Of a stretch of 47,487 nt of DNA, positions 9,356-18,412 are shown piece after piece. The notes under the pieces were generated by a model. The model was given only the letters and a program-made list of their open reading frames with translations, was not told where the DNA came from and ran no database searches. This stretch comes from an uncultured Rhodospirillaceae bacterium. GTDB taxonomy: Bacteria; Pseudomonadota; Alphaproteobacteria; Rhodospirillales; Casp-alpha2. How positions within the stretch are numbered: position 1 is the stretch's first letter; every line of letters begins with the position of its first letter. The stretch is taken from positions 1 to 47,487 of the forward strand of contig CAJWCU010000024.1 of NCBI GenBank assembly GCA_913030825.1. The letters run 5' to 3'. The translations under genes and the position numbers were made by a program.

Positions 9356-10318
9356 ATGGACCTTGCTCTCTCCACCATGCTCTCGGCGCCGGTTCTGTTC
9401 TTCGTGCTCGGGCTCGCGGGCGCGCTCGCGTCGGTGGAGATCCGCGTTTCCGAGAATTTTTCAAAAGCCATCGCGCTTTATCTGCTGGCCGCAATCGGAT
9501 TGAAAGGCGGGGTCGCCATTTCAAAAGAAGGCCTGGGCGACATCGCCGGTGCTGCGGCTTCGGGCGTGATCCTCAGCTTCTTGATGCCGCTGGTCGCCTA
9601 TCTGCTGCTTCGCCGGTTGACCCGGTTCAACCGGCGGGAGGCCAGCGCCATCGCGGCCCACTACGGATCGATCAGTATCGTGACCTTTATCGCGGCAAGT
9701 ACGGTCCTTGGCGACCTGGGGCTGCCGTTTGCGGCGGGCATGGTCGCCGTCGCGGCCTTGATGGAGGCGCCCGCCATCGCCACGGGTTTGGCGATCGCCG
9801 GTCAGGGCAACATGAGCCGGCCGCCGCTGCGCGAATTGTTGAAGGTCGTGCTGTGGAACGAGAGCATCTATCTTATTCTCGGGGCCATGATGGTCGGGGC
9901 GATCATCGGTGCGGAAGGCGGCAAGACCATTGCGCCTTTCTTCTTCGACCCGCTCCAAGGCGTGCTCTGCCTGTTTCTGCTCGATATGGGATTGAAAACG
10001 GGGGATGGGCTTCGCCGCGACCGGCGGGCGCTGTATCCGGGAACGTTGGTGTTCGGCTGCATCATGCCGGTCATCGGCGCGGGGCTTGGGTTCGCCGCGG
10101 CCCTCGGGATCGGGTTGTCCGCCGGTTCGGGCGCGCTTTTGATGACCCTGGCGGCATCGGCATCCTATATCGCGGTGCCGGCGGCCATGCGGGTCGCCAT
10201 GCCGGAAGTCAATCCGGCGATCTACGCGTCGTTATCCTTGGGCGTAACCTTCCCGTTCAACCTGATCGTCGGCATTCCCGTCTACGTGACGATCGCGCAA
10301 AGCTATCTGGCGCCATAG
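9356..10318 (+). CDS. Sodium-dependent bicarbonate transport family permease (SbtA-like)
   Basis: 320 aa from the ATG at 9356, which has AGGAG ten bases upstream; an upstream in-frame extension lacks family similarity. About ten transmembrane helices are arranged in two related halves, with Gly-rich re-entrant segments such as YLLAAIGLKGGVAIS and HYGSISIVTFIAAS that are typical of the SbtA family (formerly DUF897). In cyanobacteria SbtA imports HCO3- with Na+; in heterotrophs the substrate is usually untested. No SbtB/PII-like partner gene is adjacent. The divergent small HTH protein may control it. Confidence 0.85.
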   Translation: MDLALSTMLSAPVLFFVLGLAGALASVEIRVSENFSKAIALYLLAAIGLKGGVAISKEGLGDIAGAAASGVILSFLMPLVAYLLLRRLTRFNRREASAIAAHYGSISIVTFIAASTVLGDLGLPFAAGMVAVAALMEAPAIATGLAIAGQGNMSRPPLRELLKVVLWNESIYLILGAMMVGAIIGAEGGKTIAPFFFDPLQGVLCLFLLDMGLKTGDGLRRDRRALYPGTLVFGCIMPVIGAGLGFAAALGIGLSAGSGALLMTLAASASYIAVPAAMRVAMPEVNPAIYASLSLGVTFPFNLIVGIPVYVTIAQSYLAP

Positions 10319-10328
10319 GCGGCGGGCG

Positions 10329-11129
10329 TCAGTCCGCCAATTCAATCCACACCGGCGTGTGGTCCGACGGCTTTTCCTTACCGCGCGGCGTCTTGTCGAT
10401 GTCGCAGGCAACAAGGCGGTCGGCGGCCTGGGGCGACAGCAGCAGGTGGTCGATGCGTAGGCCGTTGTCCTTCTGCCAGGCCCCGCCCGTGTAATCCCAA
10501 TAGCTGTATTGGTGGACGCCCGGGTTCATGGCGGTGAAGGCTTCGGTCAGGCCCAGGTTCAACAGCGTGCGGAACCGGGCGCGGCTTTCCGGGCGGCAGA
10601 GGGCGTCGTCGGCGAAGCGCTGCGGATCGTAGACGTCGAAATCGGTCGGGCAGATGTTGTAGTCGCCGGCCAGAACGAAGGCTTCCTCGGTCTTCAGCAA
10701 TTCCTTGGCGCGGAGGACCAGACGGTCCATCCAACCCAGCTTGTAGGTGAATTTCTCGTGGTCCGATCCGTCGTCGTTGCGGGTCGGATTGCCGTTGGGA
10801 AGGTAGATGGTGGAGACGCGGACCGGGCGTTCACCGGAATCGATCACGGCCTCGACGTAGCGGGCCTGTTCGTCGCTGTCATCGCCGGGCAGGGCGGTCA
10901 GCTCGATTTCCATCGGGAATTTGGAAAGGATCGCGACGCCGTTGTAGGTCTTCTGGCCCGAGACCGCGATGTTGTAGCCAAGGTCCTCGATCTCCATGCG
11001 TGGGAAGTTCTCCTCGACGCATTTCAATTCCTGCAGCAACGCCACATCCGGCTGAAATTCGCCCAGCCATTCCTGCACGCGCGGCAGGCGCGCCTTGATC
11101 GAGTTGACGTTCCAGGTGGCGATCTTCAA
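10329..11129 (-). CDS. xthA: Exodeoxyribonuclease III
   Basis: 266 aa. AP endonuclease and 3'-5' exonuclease of base-excision repair, EEP fold. N7 and E34 (ATWNVNS, LLQELK) bind the metal, D156-x-N158 (AGDYNIC) is the catalytic pair, and S-D256-H257 near the C-terminus supplies the catalytic His. It lies downstream of erpA on the same strand, separated by a clear terminator, and converges on the bicarbonate permease gene with a 10-bp gap. Length and motifs are normal. Confidence 0.96.
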   Translation of the reverse strand: MKIATWNVNSIKARLPRVQEWLGEFQPDVALLQELKCVEENFPRMEIEDLGYNIAVSGQKTYNGVAILSKFPMEIELTALPGDDSDEQARYVEAVIDSGERPVRVSTIYLPNGNPTRNDDGSDHEKFTYKLGWMDRLVLRAKELLKTEEAFVLAGDYNICPTDFDVYDPQRFADDALCRPESRARFRTLLNLGLTEAFTAMNPGVHQYSYWDYTGGAWQKDNGLRIDHLLLSPQAADRLVACDIDKTPRGKEKPSDHTPVWIELAD

Positions 11130-11148
11130 GGCTTGAGCTCTCCCAATG

Positions 11149-11175
11149 AAAAAAGGCCCGCTCGGGCGGGCCTTT
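11149..11175 (-). terminator. Rho-independent terminator after erpA
   Basis: On the minus strand GGCCCGC, a four-base loop and GCGGGCC form a perfect seven-base stem followed by six T. It separates erpA from xthA, so the two genes are probably separate transcripts. Confidence 0.88.
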
Positions 11176-11201
11176 CTCCTAACACGAAACGCGGCGGGCG
11201 G

Positions 11202-11558
11202 TTAAACGCCGAATGACGATCCGCAGCCGCAGGTCACGTTGGCGTTCGGGTTGGTCATCTGGAAGTAGGAGCCGATAAGGTCTTCCTTGAAATCCAGTTC
11301 CGAGCCCTTGAGCAGGTCCAGCGAGGTTTCATCGACGACCACCTTGATACCGTTCTTTTCGAACAGCAGGTCGTCGTCGTTGACCGTCTCGTCCAGGTCG
11401 AAGCCGTAGGAAAAGCCCGAGCAGCCGCCCGCAGACACCGCAATGCGCAGCATCAGGTTCGGGTTGCCGTCTTGATCTTTCAACTGGCCGATGCGCTTGG
11501 CGGCGCTATCGGAAATCAGAATGCCTTCTTCGGGGGCCAATTGCGTGCCGTCCGGCAT
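11202..11558 (-). CDS. erpA: Iron-sulfur cluster insertion protein (ErpA/HesB-IscA family)
   Basis: 118 aa from the ATG at 11558, chosen because AAGGA lies nine bases upstream and the length fits the family; the frame continues to 11612. A-type carriers accept Fe-S clusters from the scaffold and insert them into apoproteins. The three conserved cysteines are present: C46 (GGCSGFSY), C110 and C112 (CGCGSSF). In many alphaproteobacteria this gene sits next to xthA and dgt, as here. ErpA is the likely name; an IscA-like role cannot be excluded from sequence. Confidence 0.9.
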   Translation of the reverse strand: MPDGTQLAPEEGILISDSAAKRIGQLKDQDGNPNLMLRIAVSAGGCSGFSYGFDLDETVNDDDLLFEKNGIKVVVDETSLDLLKGSELDFKEDLIGSYFQMTNPNANVTCGCGSSFGV

Positions 11559-11652
11559 GGCGAAAATCCTTACATCGTCGTGTGAATTGAGTTGCCCTGA
11601 ATCTAAGGGCACGGAGCTGAAAATTCAATGACCGGGCGCAGATGGCCCCAGG

Positions 11653-12099
11653 TCATTTTTTCTTGGCCGTTTTGCGGGTTCGGGACTTCAGGAAATGGTC
11701 GATGCCTGCCTGGGCGACCGCCATGTCCTGTTCCGGCGCCCCGCCTGACACCCCGATGCCGCCGACGACATCCGTTCCCAGGGTCACAGGCCGCCCGCCG
11801 CCGACGATGCAGAACCGGCCGCCCAACGACGTATAGATGCCGAAGGTCAGATTTCCGGGCACCGAGGCTTCGTTGTATTCGTGGGTGCCTTTCTTGGAGA
11901 CCGCCGCCGTCATGGCTTTGTCGACGGCCAAAGTGACGCTCAGCACCTTGGCCCCGTCCATCCGTTCCATGGCGATCAGACTGCCCGATTCGTCCGTCAC
12001 GGCGATCACCATGGGCACCTTGATGGCTTGGGCCTTTTTCGCGGCCCCCCGGATCAGCAGGCGTGCGTCGTCCAGAGACAGTCTTTTGATTTCAAGCAT
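11653..12099 (-). CDS. GlcG/HbpS family heme-binding-like protein
   Basis: 148 aa. The whole protein matches the small GlcG/HbpS (DUF336) fold: N-terminal LSLDDARLLIRGAAKKAQ, a VAVTDESGSLIAMERMDGA-like core strand-loop, and the Gly-rich stretch IVGGGRPVTLG...GGIGVSGG. Family members bind haem or accompany glycolate and propanediol metabolism, but no such genes are nearby. GGGAGG lies shortly before the ATG. The C-terminus is a short lysine-rich tail. Function uncertain. Confidence 0.85.
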   Translation of the reverse strand: MLEIKRLSLDDARLLIRGAAKKAQAIKVPMVIAVTDESGSLIAMERMDGAKVLSVTLAVDKAMTAAVSKKGTHEYNEASVPGNLTFGIYTSLGGRFCIVGGGRPVTLGTDVVGGIGVSGGAPEQDMAVAQAGIDHFLKSRTRKTAKKK

Positions 12100-12170
12100 G
12101 TCGGCCTCCCATCCGAACCGTTATAATCGCCCCGGTCGCCCGCGCAACGGCTTTCGCCGGACCCGCGCCC

Positions 12171-13406
12171 GTGACGATCGAGGAGGAAGCCCCCATCGAC
12201 AGTTCCCATTCATCCACTGAGCGGTCCCTCGATTCCGCCTTTCCGCTGGCTCCGTATGCCTGCCGGTCGGAGGCGTCGCGCGGACGCCTGTATCCCGAGG
12301 AGGTCAGTGCGACCCGCGGCTGTTATCAGCGCGACCGGGACCGCATCATTCATTCCGTCGCCTTCCGCCGGCTGGCCTACAAGACGCAGGTCTTCGTCAA
12401 TCACGAAGGCGATTTCTTCCGCACACGCCTGACCCATTCGCTGGAGGTCTCCCAGATCGCGCGGTCGATCTGCCGGTATCTTCATCTCAACGAGGACCTG
12501 GGTGAGGCCCTGGCGCTGGCCCATGACCTGGGCCATCCGCCGTTTGGGCACGCAGGCGAAGATGCCTTGAAAGAGGTCATGGCGCCCTATGGCGGCTTCG
12601 ACCACAACGCCCAATCCCTGCATGTCGTGACCAAACAGGAAGAACGCTATCCCGGTTGGGACGGATTGAACCTGACCTGGGAAACGCTGGAAGGCGTGGT
12701 CAAACACAACGGACCGCTGATCAATTCCGGCAACCGGCCGCTGCCCCGCGCCATCGCCGAGTACCAGGAACTCCAGGATCTGGAACTCGCGACCTACGCC
12801 GGGGCCGAGGCCCAGGTCGCCGCCATCGCCGACGACATCGCCTACAACAACCACGATATCGACGACGGCCTGCGCGCCGGGCTGTTCACCATCGACGACC
12901 TTGCCGACGTGCCTATGGTCGGGCGTATCTTCCATGAGGTCCGGCGCGAGAGTCCCGATCTGGACGAATCGCACCTGATTCACGAAGCCGTCCGCCGAAT
13001 GATCGGCGAAATGGTCACCGACGTGATCGAGGAAACGCAGCGCCGCCTGATGGATGGCAAGCCCGAAAGCCCCGAGGCCGTGCGCCATTTGGGCGGCCCG
13101 GTCGCCGGTTTCTCCGACGACATGCGGGAAAAGGACTCCGCGCTGAAGAAATTCTTGTTCGACAACATGTACCGGCACTACAAGCTGAACCGCATGACCA
13201 GCAAGGCACGCCGCGTCGTCAAGGACCTGTTCAGCCTGCTGATCCGCGAGCCCGAATGCCTGCCCACCGACTGGCGGGCCAAGGTCGAGGGCCCGGAGAC
13301 CCAGGCGACGGCGGAACATCTCTGCGACTACATCGCCAGCATGACGGACCGTTATGCGGGCGAGGAGCACCGCCGGTTGTTTGACCTGCACACGCGGTCG
13401 TCCTAG
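12171..13406 (+). CDS. dgt: Deoxyguanosinetriphosphate triphosphohydrolase-like protein
   Basis: 411 aa, HD-domain dNTP triphosphohydrolase that splits dNTPs to nucleoside and PPPi. The ligand set is visible: H89 (LTHSLEVSQIAR), H118-D119 (AHDLGHPPFGH) and D221-D222 (ADDIAYNNHDIDD). The conserved region begins near LAPYAC (about residue 26). The GTG at 12171 is the only start codon close by and has no good ribosome site; a purine-rich AGGAGG actually lies inside the first codons, so the true start is uncertain. It heads the large co-oriented core block. argS, its usual downstream neighbour in alphaproteobacteria, is absent. Confidence 0.92.
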   Translation: MTIEEEAPIDSSHSSTERSLDSAFPLAPYACRSEASRGRLYPEEVSATRGCYQRDRDRIIHSVAFRRLAYKTQVFVNHEGDFFRTRLTHSLEVSQIARSICRYLHLNEDLGEALALAHDLGHPPFGHAGEDALKEVMAPYGGFDHNAQSLHVVTKQEERYPGWDGLNLTWETLEGVVKHNGPLINSGNRPLPRAIAEYQELQDLELATYAGAEAQVAAIADDIAYNNHDIDDGLRAGLFTIDDLADVPMVGRIFHEVRRESPDLDESHLIHEAVRRMIGEMVTDVIEETQRRLMDGKPESPEAVRHLGGPVAGFSDDMREKDSALKKFLFDNMYRHYKLNRMTSKARRVVKDLFSLLIREPECLPTDWRAKVEGPETQATAEHLCDYIASMTDRYAGEEHRRLFDLHTRSS

Positions 13407-13453
13407 ACAGGCCGCTGTCCCTGATGGGATGCCGGAAACTTTAAGGATTAACC

Positions 13454-14518
13454 ATGGCCCGCCGGCCCGATAAGGAATTTAGCGTTTCCGCCTCCGACGC
13501 CTTGGAGTTCGAACCCGAGCCCAAGCGCCGCCGGGGTATCCCGACGACGGCCTGGCTGTTGCTGGTTCTGGTCCTGGTGACGGGGGCGGGGCTCGGCGGT
13601 TTCCTGTTCGGCGACCGCCTGGCCGATATGGGCGGCGGCGAAGGCGGCCAGGTGCCTGTCGTTCATGCCGCGCAGGGTGCGATCAAGGTGCGGCCGCAGA
13701 ACCCGGGCGGCCAGGAAATCCCGTTCCGCGACTACGACATCAACAAAAGGATGCAGGGCGAAGAGCCGACCGGCCGGGTGGAAAACCTGCTGCCGCCGCC
13801 GGAGCAGGCCAAGGCCCTGCCCCAGGAAACGGCGGCACCGCCGGCCGGAACGCCGCCCGTGCCCGCCGCGCAGACCGGCGCCGACCCGGCGCCGCCGGCC
13901 GAGCAAGCGAATGCGGAATCCCTGTTGCCCGCAGCGCCGGCGCCCGCGCCGACGCCGGTCGCCCCGCAACCATTGACGCCGTCATCCGCCGCCCCGGCGG
14001 CGGTTCAGCCGGCGCCCACGCCGCCGCCGGCTAAGACGGTCGCCGTCGCGCCGACACCGAAACCGGCGCCGCAGCCCGCCCCGCCGCCGCCCGCGCCACA
14101 AACCCAGGCGCCCGCCGGTGGCCCCATGCAACTGGTGCCGAAATCGCAGCAGACTGCGCCGACACCGGCGCAGGCACCTGCCGCCGCACCGGCTCAGGAA
14201 GCGCCCAAGGAAACGGCCAAGGCAGCCCCGGCGCCCCCGGCGGCACCCGAAACCATTCCGGCGTCCAGTTGGCAGATTCAGCTTGCCGCGTCGCGCGCCG
14301 CGACGGCGGCCAAGGCCGAGGGCGAGCGATTGAAGAAGAAGTATTCGGATGTGCTGGGGGCCATGGCGGTCAATATCGTCCGCGCCGATCTGGGGGCGAA
14401 GGGCGTGTTCTACCGCATCCGTCTGGGCCCGGCCGGCGACAAGACCCAGGCGCGGGCCGTTTGCGCCAACCTGTCCAAGCGCGGGCAGGGGTGTCTGGTC
14501 ATCGCCCCCGGCAAATGA
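13454..14518 (+). CDS. SPOR domain-containing inner-membrane protein
   Basis: 354 aa, type II membrane topology: cytoplasmic basic N-terminus, one transmembrane helix at about 31-52, a long Pro/Ala-rich periplasmic linker (about 100-265), and a C-terminal SPOR domain (about 270-354, starting SSWQIQLAASR). SPOR domains bind denuded peptidoglycan at the division septum. Its position just before nagZ and scpAB is conserved in alphaproteobacteria. The low-complexity linker is rich in short PAP/APA motifs and gives strong spurious frames. Its stop overlaps the nagZ start (ATGATG/TGA), suggesting translational coupling. Confidence 0.9.
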   Translation: MARRPDKEFSVSASDALEFEPEPKRRRGIPTTAWLLLVLVLVTGAGLGGFLFGDRLADMGGGEGGQVPVVHAAQGAIKVRPQNPGGQEIPFRDYDINKRMQGEEPTGRVENLLPPPEQAKALPQETAAPPAGTPPVPAAQTGADPAPPAEQANAESLLPAAPAPAPTPVAPQPLTPSSAAPAAVQPAPTPPPAKTVAVAPTPKPAPQPAPPPPAPQTQAPAGGPMQLVPKSQQTAPTPAQAPAAAPAQEAPKETAKAAPAPPAAPETIPASSWQIQLAASRAATAAKAEGERLKKKYSDVLGAMAVNIVRADLGAKGVFYRIRLGPAGDKTQARAVCANLSKRGQGCLVIAPGK

Positions 14519-15492
14519 TGGACCGCCCCAACGGCACGCCCCGGGCGGCGATCTTCGGCTGCGCGGGAACGTCGCTTAGCGACGACGAGAAACGCTTTTT
14601 CGAAGAAACCAACCCGCTGGGCTTCATCCTGTTCGCCCGCAATGTCGAGACTCCGGATCAGGTCCGGGCATTGGTCGGCGATCTGCGCGCCACGGTCGGC
14701 GACGCCGCCGCGCCGGTGCTGATCGATCAGGAAGGCGGGCGGGTGCAACGTCTGGGCCCGCCGCATTGGCCGAAACGGCCGCCGGCTTCCGAGTTTGCCG
14801 AGATGTATCTGACCGACCCGTCGGGGGCCGCGGCGGCGCTGACGGAGAACGCCGAGGCCATCGCCAAAGACTTGGCGGACCTGGGCATCACCGTCGATTG
14901 CTGGCCGGTTCTCGACCTGCCGCAGCCGGGGGCCGATCCGATCATCGGCGACCGGGCGCTGGGCACGGAAACCGATGCGATTGCAGCCTTGGGCCGGGTC
15001 ATCATGGACGCCCTGCATGCCGGGGGCGTTTCGCCGATCATCAAGCATGTTCCCGGCCATGGTCGCGCCACGGTGGACAGCCACAAGGCGCTGCCGGTGG
15101 TCGAAACGGACCTGGCGACCTTGGCGGCGAGCGATTTCACACCGTTCCGCAATCTCGCCGACGCGCCCTGGGCGATGACCGCCCATGTCGTCTACACGGC
15201 GGTGGATGCGGACAACTGCGCGACGTTTTCCGACAAGGTGATTGCGAAGGTCATTCGCGGCGATATCGGTTTCGACGGACTGTTGATTTCCGACGACCTG
15301 TCCATGCACGCGCTGTCGGGCGGGTTCGGCGACCGGACGGAACGGGCGCTCGCGGCGGGCTGCGACGTGGTCCTGCATTGCAACGGCGAGATGGCGGAGA
15401 TGGCGCCGATTGCCCAGGCTGCCCATATTATGGGGGACGACGCCGTGGCGCGGTTCGTCCGGGCCGAAGCGGCCCGCACCGCCGCGTCCTAA
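14515..15492 (+). CDS. nagZ: Beta-N-acetylhexosaminidase NagZ
   Basis: 325 aa, cytoplasmic GH3 enzyme that removes GlcNAc from anhydro-muropeptides in cell-wall recycling. The key motifs are IDQEGGRVQRL (D71), KHVPGHGRATVDSH (K177-H178 and the D188-S-H190 catalytic loop) and LLISDDLSMHAL with the nucleophile Asp at 260-261. The start is one of two tandem ATGs (14515 or 14518) overlapping the stop of the SPOR gene. Length is slightly below that of the E. coli enzyme but normal for alphaproteobacteria. Confidence 0.95.
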   Translation: MMDRPNGTPRAAIFGCAGTSLSDDEKRFFEETNPLGFILFARNVETPDQVRALVGDLRATVGDAAAPVLIDQEGGRVQRLGPPHWPKRPPASEFAEMYLTDPSGAAAALTENAEAIAKDLADLGITVDCWPVLDLPQPGADPIIGDRALGTETDAIAALGRVIMDALHAGGVSPIIKHVPGHGRATVDSHKALPVVETDLATLAASDFTPFRNLADAPWAMTAHVVYTAVDADNCATFSDKVIAKVIRGDIGFDGLLISDDLSMHALSGGFGDRTERALAAGCDVVLHCNGEMAEMAPIAQAAHIMGDDAVARFVRAEAARTAAS

Positions 15493-15514
15493 CCCACCGA
15501 AAGACGTTTCGCGC

Positions 15515-16216
15515 ATGATGCCCGATTTCGATCTCGCCGCACTGGCCCATACGATTTCCGTCTGGATTTTGCCGGTCTTGTTCGCCGTGACCTTTCACGA
15601 AGCCGCGCACGGTTTCGTTGCGAATATGTTGGGCGACGATACGGCCCGGCGCCTGGGCCGCGTCACGTTTAATCCGCTGAAACATGTCGACCCGTTCGGC
15701 ACGGTGATCCTGCCGGCGTTGCTGCTGTTGGGATCGGGCGGGCGGTTCATGTTCGGCTTCGCCAAGCCGGTGCCTGTGAATTTCGGGCGCCTGAACCGGC
15801 CGCGCCGCGACATGGTCCTGGTCGCCGCCGCCGGGCCGGGGGCCAACCTGATCCTGGCGTTGCTGTCGGGCATCGCGCTGACCAGTGTCACCGAACTTCC
15901 ACCCGCCGCCGTCGAATGGACGGCTCAGAACTTGGTCAATTCTGTCTGGATCAACCTGCTTCTGGCGGTTTTCAACATGCTGCCCGTGCCGCCCCTGGAC
16001 GGCGGACGTGTCGCCGTCGGGTTGCTGCCCGACGCCCTGGCTCGGCCGCTCGCCCGGTTGGAGCGGGTCGGCATCCTGATCATCCTGGGCGTGGTCTTCC
16101 TGCTGCCGCTGATCGGCGACCAGATCGGCGTCGATCTGAACATCTTCTGGTGGCTGGTCGGCGTTCCGGCCCAGGCGTTGATGAATCTGCTGTTCGCGGG
16201 TCTGGGACTCGCTTAA
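15515..16216 (+). CDS. Site-2 protease family (M50) membrane metalloprotease
   Basis: 233 aa, an integral membrane protein of the short rhomboid-length S2P group. The zinc site is H28-E-A-A-H32 within the first hydrophobic helix, and the second ligand is D161 in NMLPVPPLDGG, the standard family pair. Unlike RseP it has no PDZ domain. Its substrate is unknown. It lies 22 bp after nagZ and before scpA in a conserved alphaproteobacterial order, so it is probably in the same transcript. Confidence 0.92.
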   Translation: MMPDFDLAALAHTISVWILPVLFAVTFHEAAHGFVANMLGDDTARRLGRVTFNPLKHVDPFGTVILPALLLLGSGGRFMFGFAKPVPVNFGRLNRPRRDMVLVAAAGPGANLILALLSGIALTSVTELPPAAVEWTAQNLVNSVWINLLLAVFNMLPVPPLDGGRVAVGLLPDALARPLARLERVGILIILGVVFLLPLIGDQIGVDLNIFWWLVGVPAQALMNLLFAGLGLA

Positions 16217-16294
16217 AAGCCTCGCCTGGCCTAAAAGGTTCTAGAGCGGCCAGGGGCCTTCGGCCCCATATTCCGTGCGAACGCAAGGATTACG

Positions 16295-17149
16295 ATGAGC
16301 GACGATTTCGATACCCCGGAAACACCGACGGTGCACCGCGAAGTGATCTTCATGGTCGATCTCGACGGCTATGAAGGGCCGCTCGACGTGCTGCTGTCGC
16401 TGGCCCGGGATCAGAAGCTCGACATCACGCAGATTTCGATCCTGGCGCTGGCCGACCAGTACCTGAAATTCATCGCCGCCGCCCAGCAGAAGAACCTGGA
16501 AATCGCCGCCGACTACCTGGTCATGGCGGCCTGGCTGGCCTACATGAAATCGCGCCTGCTGCTGCCCGATCTGGGTGGCGAGGACGAGCCGACCGGCGAG
16601 GAAATGGCCGCCGCCCTGGCGTTCCAGATCAAGCGCCTGGAAGCCATGCAGGAAGCCGGGCATCAATTGATGGCGCGGCCGCGCCTGGGGCAGGATTTCT
16701 TCGCCCGGGGGGCGCCCGAAAAACACCCGATCGAGACCGAGCATATTCTCGAGGTGACGCTTTTCGAACTGCTGCAGGCTTATGCCCGCCAACGGCGGCG
16801 CGGGTCGGGCGGCGACCGGACATTGCATATCGAGCCGTTCGAGGTTTATACGGTCGAGGACGCGCTCAAGCGGCTGCGCCGGCTGATGGGCCGGACCCCC
16901 GATTGGCAGTCGCTGTGGAGCTACCTGCCCGAGGAAATCCGGGGCGGTCTTTTCGGTAGATCGGCGGTGGCATCGACCTTCGCCGCCAGTTTGGAACTCG
17001 CCAAGGAAGGCAAAGTGAATATTCGCCAATCCGATACCTTCGGCCCCATCTATCTGCGCCAGCGCACCGACGGCGGCGAGGGCGCCGGCCCGCGCGCCGT
17101 GGCCGGAGACGGCGAGGATGGCGGCAGCGGCGGTAACGGCGACCAATAG
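16295..17149 (+). CDS. scpA: Segregation and condensation protein A
   Basis: 284 aa kleisin subunit that joins ScpB and SMC in the bacterial condensin. The N-terminal YEGPLDVLLSLARDQKLDI motif binds the SMC neck. The middle YLVMAAWLAYMKSRLLLP helix is diagnostic, and the C-terminal winged-helix portion includes VVASTFAASLELAKEGK-like sequence. AAGGA lies shortly upstream of the ATG. It is followed after 15 bp by scpB. The C-terminal tail is Gly/Asp-rich and probably disordered. Confidence 0.95.
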   Translation: MSDDFDTPETPTVHREVIFMVDLDGYEGPLDVLLSLARDQKLDITQISILALADQYLKFIAAAQQKNLEIAADYLVMAAWLAYMKSRLLLPDLGGEDEPTGEEMAAALAFQIKRLEAMQEAGHQLMARPRLGQDFFARGAPEKHPIETEHILEVTLFELLQAYARQRRRGSGGDRTLHIEPFEVYTVEDALKRLRRLMGRTPDWQSLWSYLPEEIRGGLFGRSAVASTFAASLELAKEGKVNIRQSDTFGPIYLRQRTDGGEGAGPRAVAGDGEDGGSGGNGDQ

Positions 17150-17164
17150 GGGCATCCTGATAAG

Positions 17165-17875
17165 ATGAGCGACATCAACCGCGATCACCTGCGCCTGCTG
17201 GAGGCCGTTCTATTCGCGTCCGAAGCGGCGATGACCGAACGCGTGCTGGCCAACCGGCTGCCCGACGATGCCGATCTGAAGGCGTTGTTGAAGGAACTAC
17301 AGGACGAATACGCCGGGCGCGGCGTCAATCTGGTGCATGTCGGCGGATCCTGGGCGTTCCGCACGGCCGAAGACCTGGCGGCCCAGATGACCAAGCACAT
17401 CGAGATCACCCGCAAGCTGTCGCGTGCGGCGATCGAAACGCTGGCCATCGTCGCCTATCATCAGCCGATCACCCGTGCCGAGATCGAGGAAATCCGGGGC
17501 GTGTCCTTGAGCAAGGGCACCATGGATATCCTGCTGGAAGAAGGCTGGATCAAGCCGCGCGGCCGCAAGGATGCGCCGGGCCGGCCGCTGACCTGGGGCA
17601 CGACGGACGGGTTCCTCGACCATTTCGGTCTGGAAAACCTGCGGGACCTGCCGGGGATCAAGGAACTGAAGGCCATGGGCCTTTTGGAATCCGGCCCGGC
17701 GTTGAACGTCTACCGGTCTTCCGGTGAATTGGGCGAAGATGGCGCCGCCGAAGACGAAGACGAAAGCGACGAAGTCACGGGCGATCAGGCCCCGCCGCCC
17801 GGCGGCGCCGACATCACCGAAGACGACAGCGAGGAAGCCCTCGACCCCGACGACGGCCTGCAGTCCGCCGGGTAG
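17165..17875 (+). CDS. scpB: Segregation and condensation protein B
   Basis: 236 aa. Two winged-helix domains (about 8-85 and 90-165) with the typical LRLLEAVLFASEAAMTERVL start and the TLAIVAYHQPITRAEIEEIR segment. An acidic disordered tail (about 180-236) rich in Asp/Glu follows, as in many alphaproteobacterial homologues. It partners ScpA and SMC in chromosome organisation, directly downstream of scpA. Confidence 0.95.
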   Translation: MSDINRDHLRLLEAVLFASEAAMTERVLANRLPDDADLKALLKELQDEYAGRGVNLVHVGGSWAFRTAEDLAAQMTKHIEITRKLSRAAIETLAIVAYHQPITRAEIEEIRGVSLSKGTMDILLEEGWIKPRGRKDAPGRPLTWGTTDGFLDHFGLENLRDLPGIKELKAMGLLESGPALNVYRSSGELGEDGAAEDEDESDEVTGDQAPPPGGADITEDDSEEALDPDDGLQSAG

Positions 17876-18083
17876 GTGCCACGCCCGTCCCGATAAAGGG
17901 AAATCTGATATAGACTTATTCCTGCGGGCGGGCCGAAAAGCCTTGCATGACCCTGTGATTCCCTTACATCTATCCGGGTTATCTAGATAGGTCAGGGGGG
18001 CTGGCCGGGGCATTGCGGCACCATTTCGTTTCTGCCATCATCCCGTCTCCCTATTCGGAAAAAGCAAAAGAGAAAGTAGAATA

Positions 18084-18332
18084 ATGGGTACATTCAGCAT
18101 CTGGCATTGGCTGGTTGTCCTGGTCGTCGTGCTGGTTCTTTTCGGCGGCGGCGGCAAAATCTCTCGGCTCATGGGGGATTTCGGTAAGGGTTTGAAATCT
18201 TTCAAGAAAAGCATGAAAGAGGACGATGAAGCTCCTGCCGATGGGACGGCCGAACGCAAGGCCATCGACGGCGACCAACCCGCTCAGCCCGCCGATACGG
18301 CGTCGGCCGAGAAGGATAAGGCCGCCAGCTAA
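18084..18332 (+). CDS. tatA: Sec-independent protein translocase subunit TatA
   Basis: 82 aa. One N-terminal transmembrane helix (about 5-21), the FGGGG hinge, an amphipathic helix rich in Lys ([20 protein letters not shown]) and a disordered acidic tail give the TatA architecture. TatA assembles the pore for folded, cofactor-bearing proteins carrying twin-arginine signals. It heads the tatABC cluster, with a 207-bp upstream gap that includes a TATCTAGATA palindrome at 17980-17989. Confidence 0.95.
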   Translation: MGTFSIWHWLVVLVVVLVLFGGGGKISRLMGDFGKGLKSFKKSMKEDDEAPADGTAERKAIDGDQPAQPADTASAEKDKAAS

Positions 18333-18412
18333 GCAATCCGCGGGTCGCGTGCCTATTGGAATTTAGGCCCCCCGCATTTCCAACGATCGGCCTTTCGGAG
18401 CAATAATCCGCC

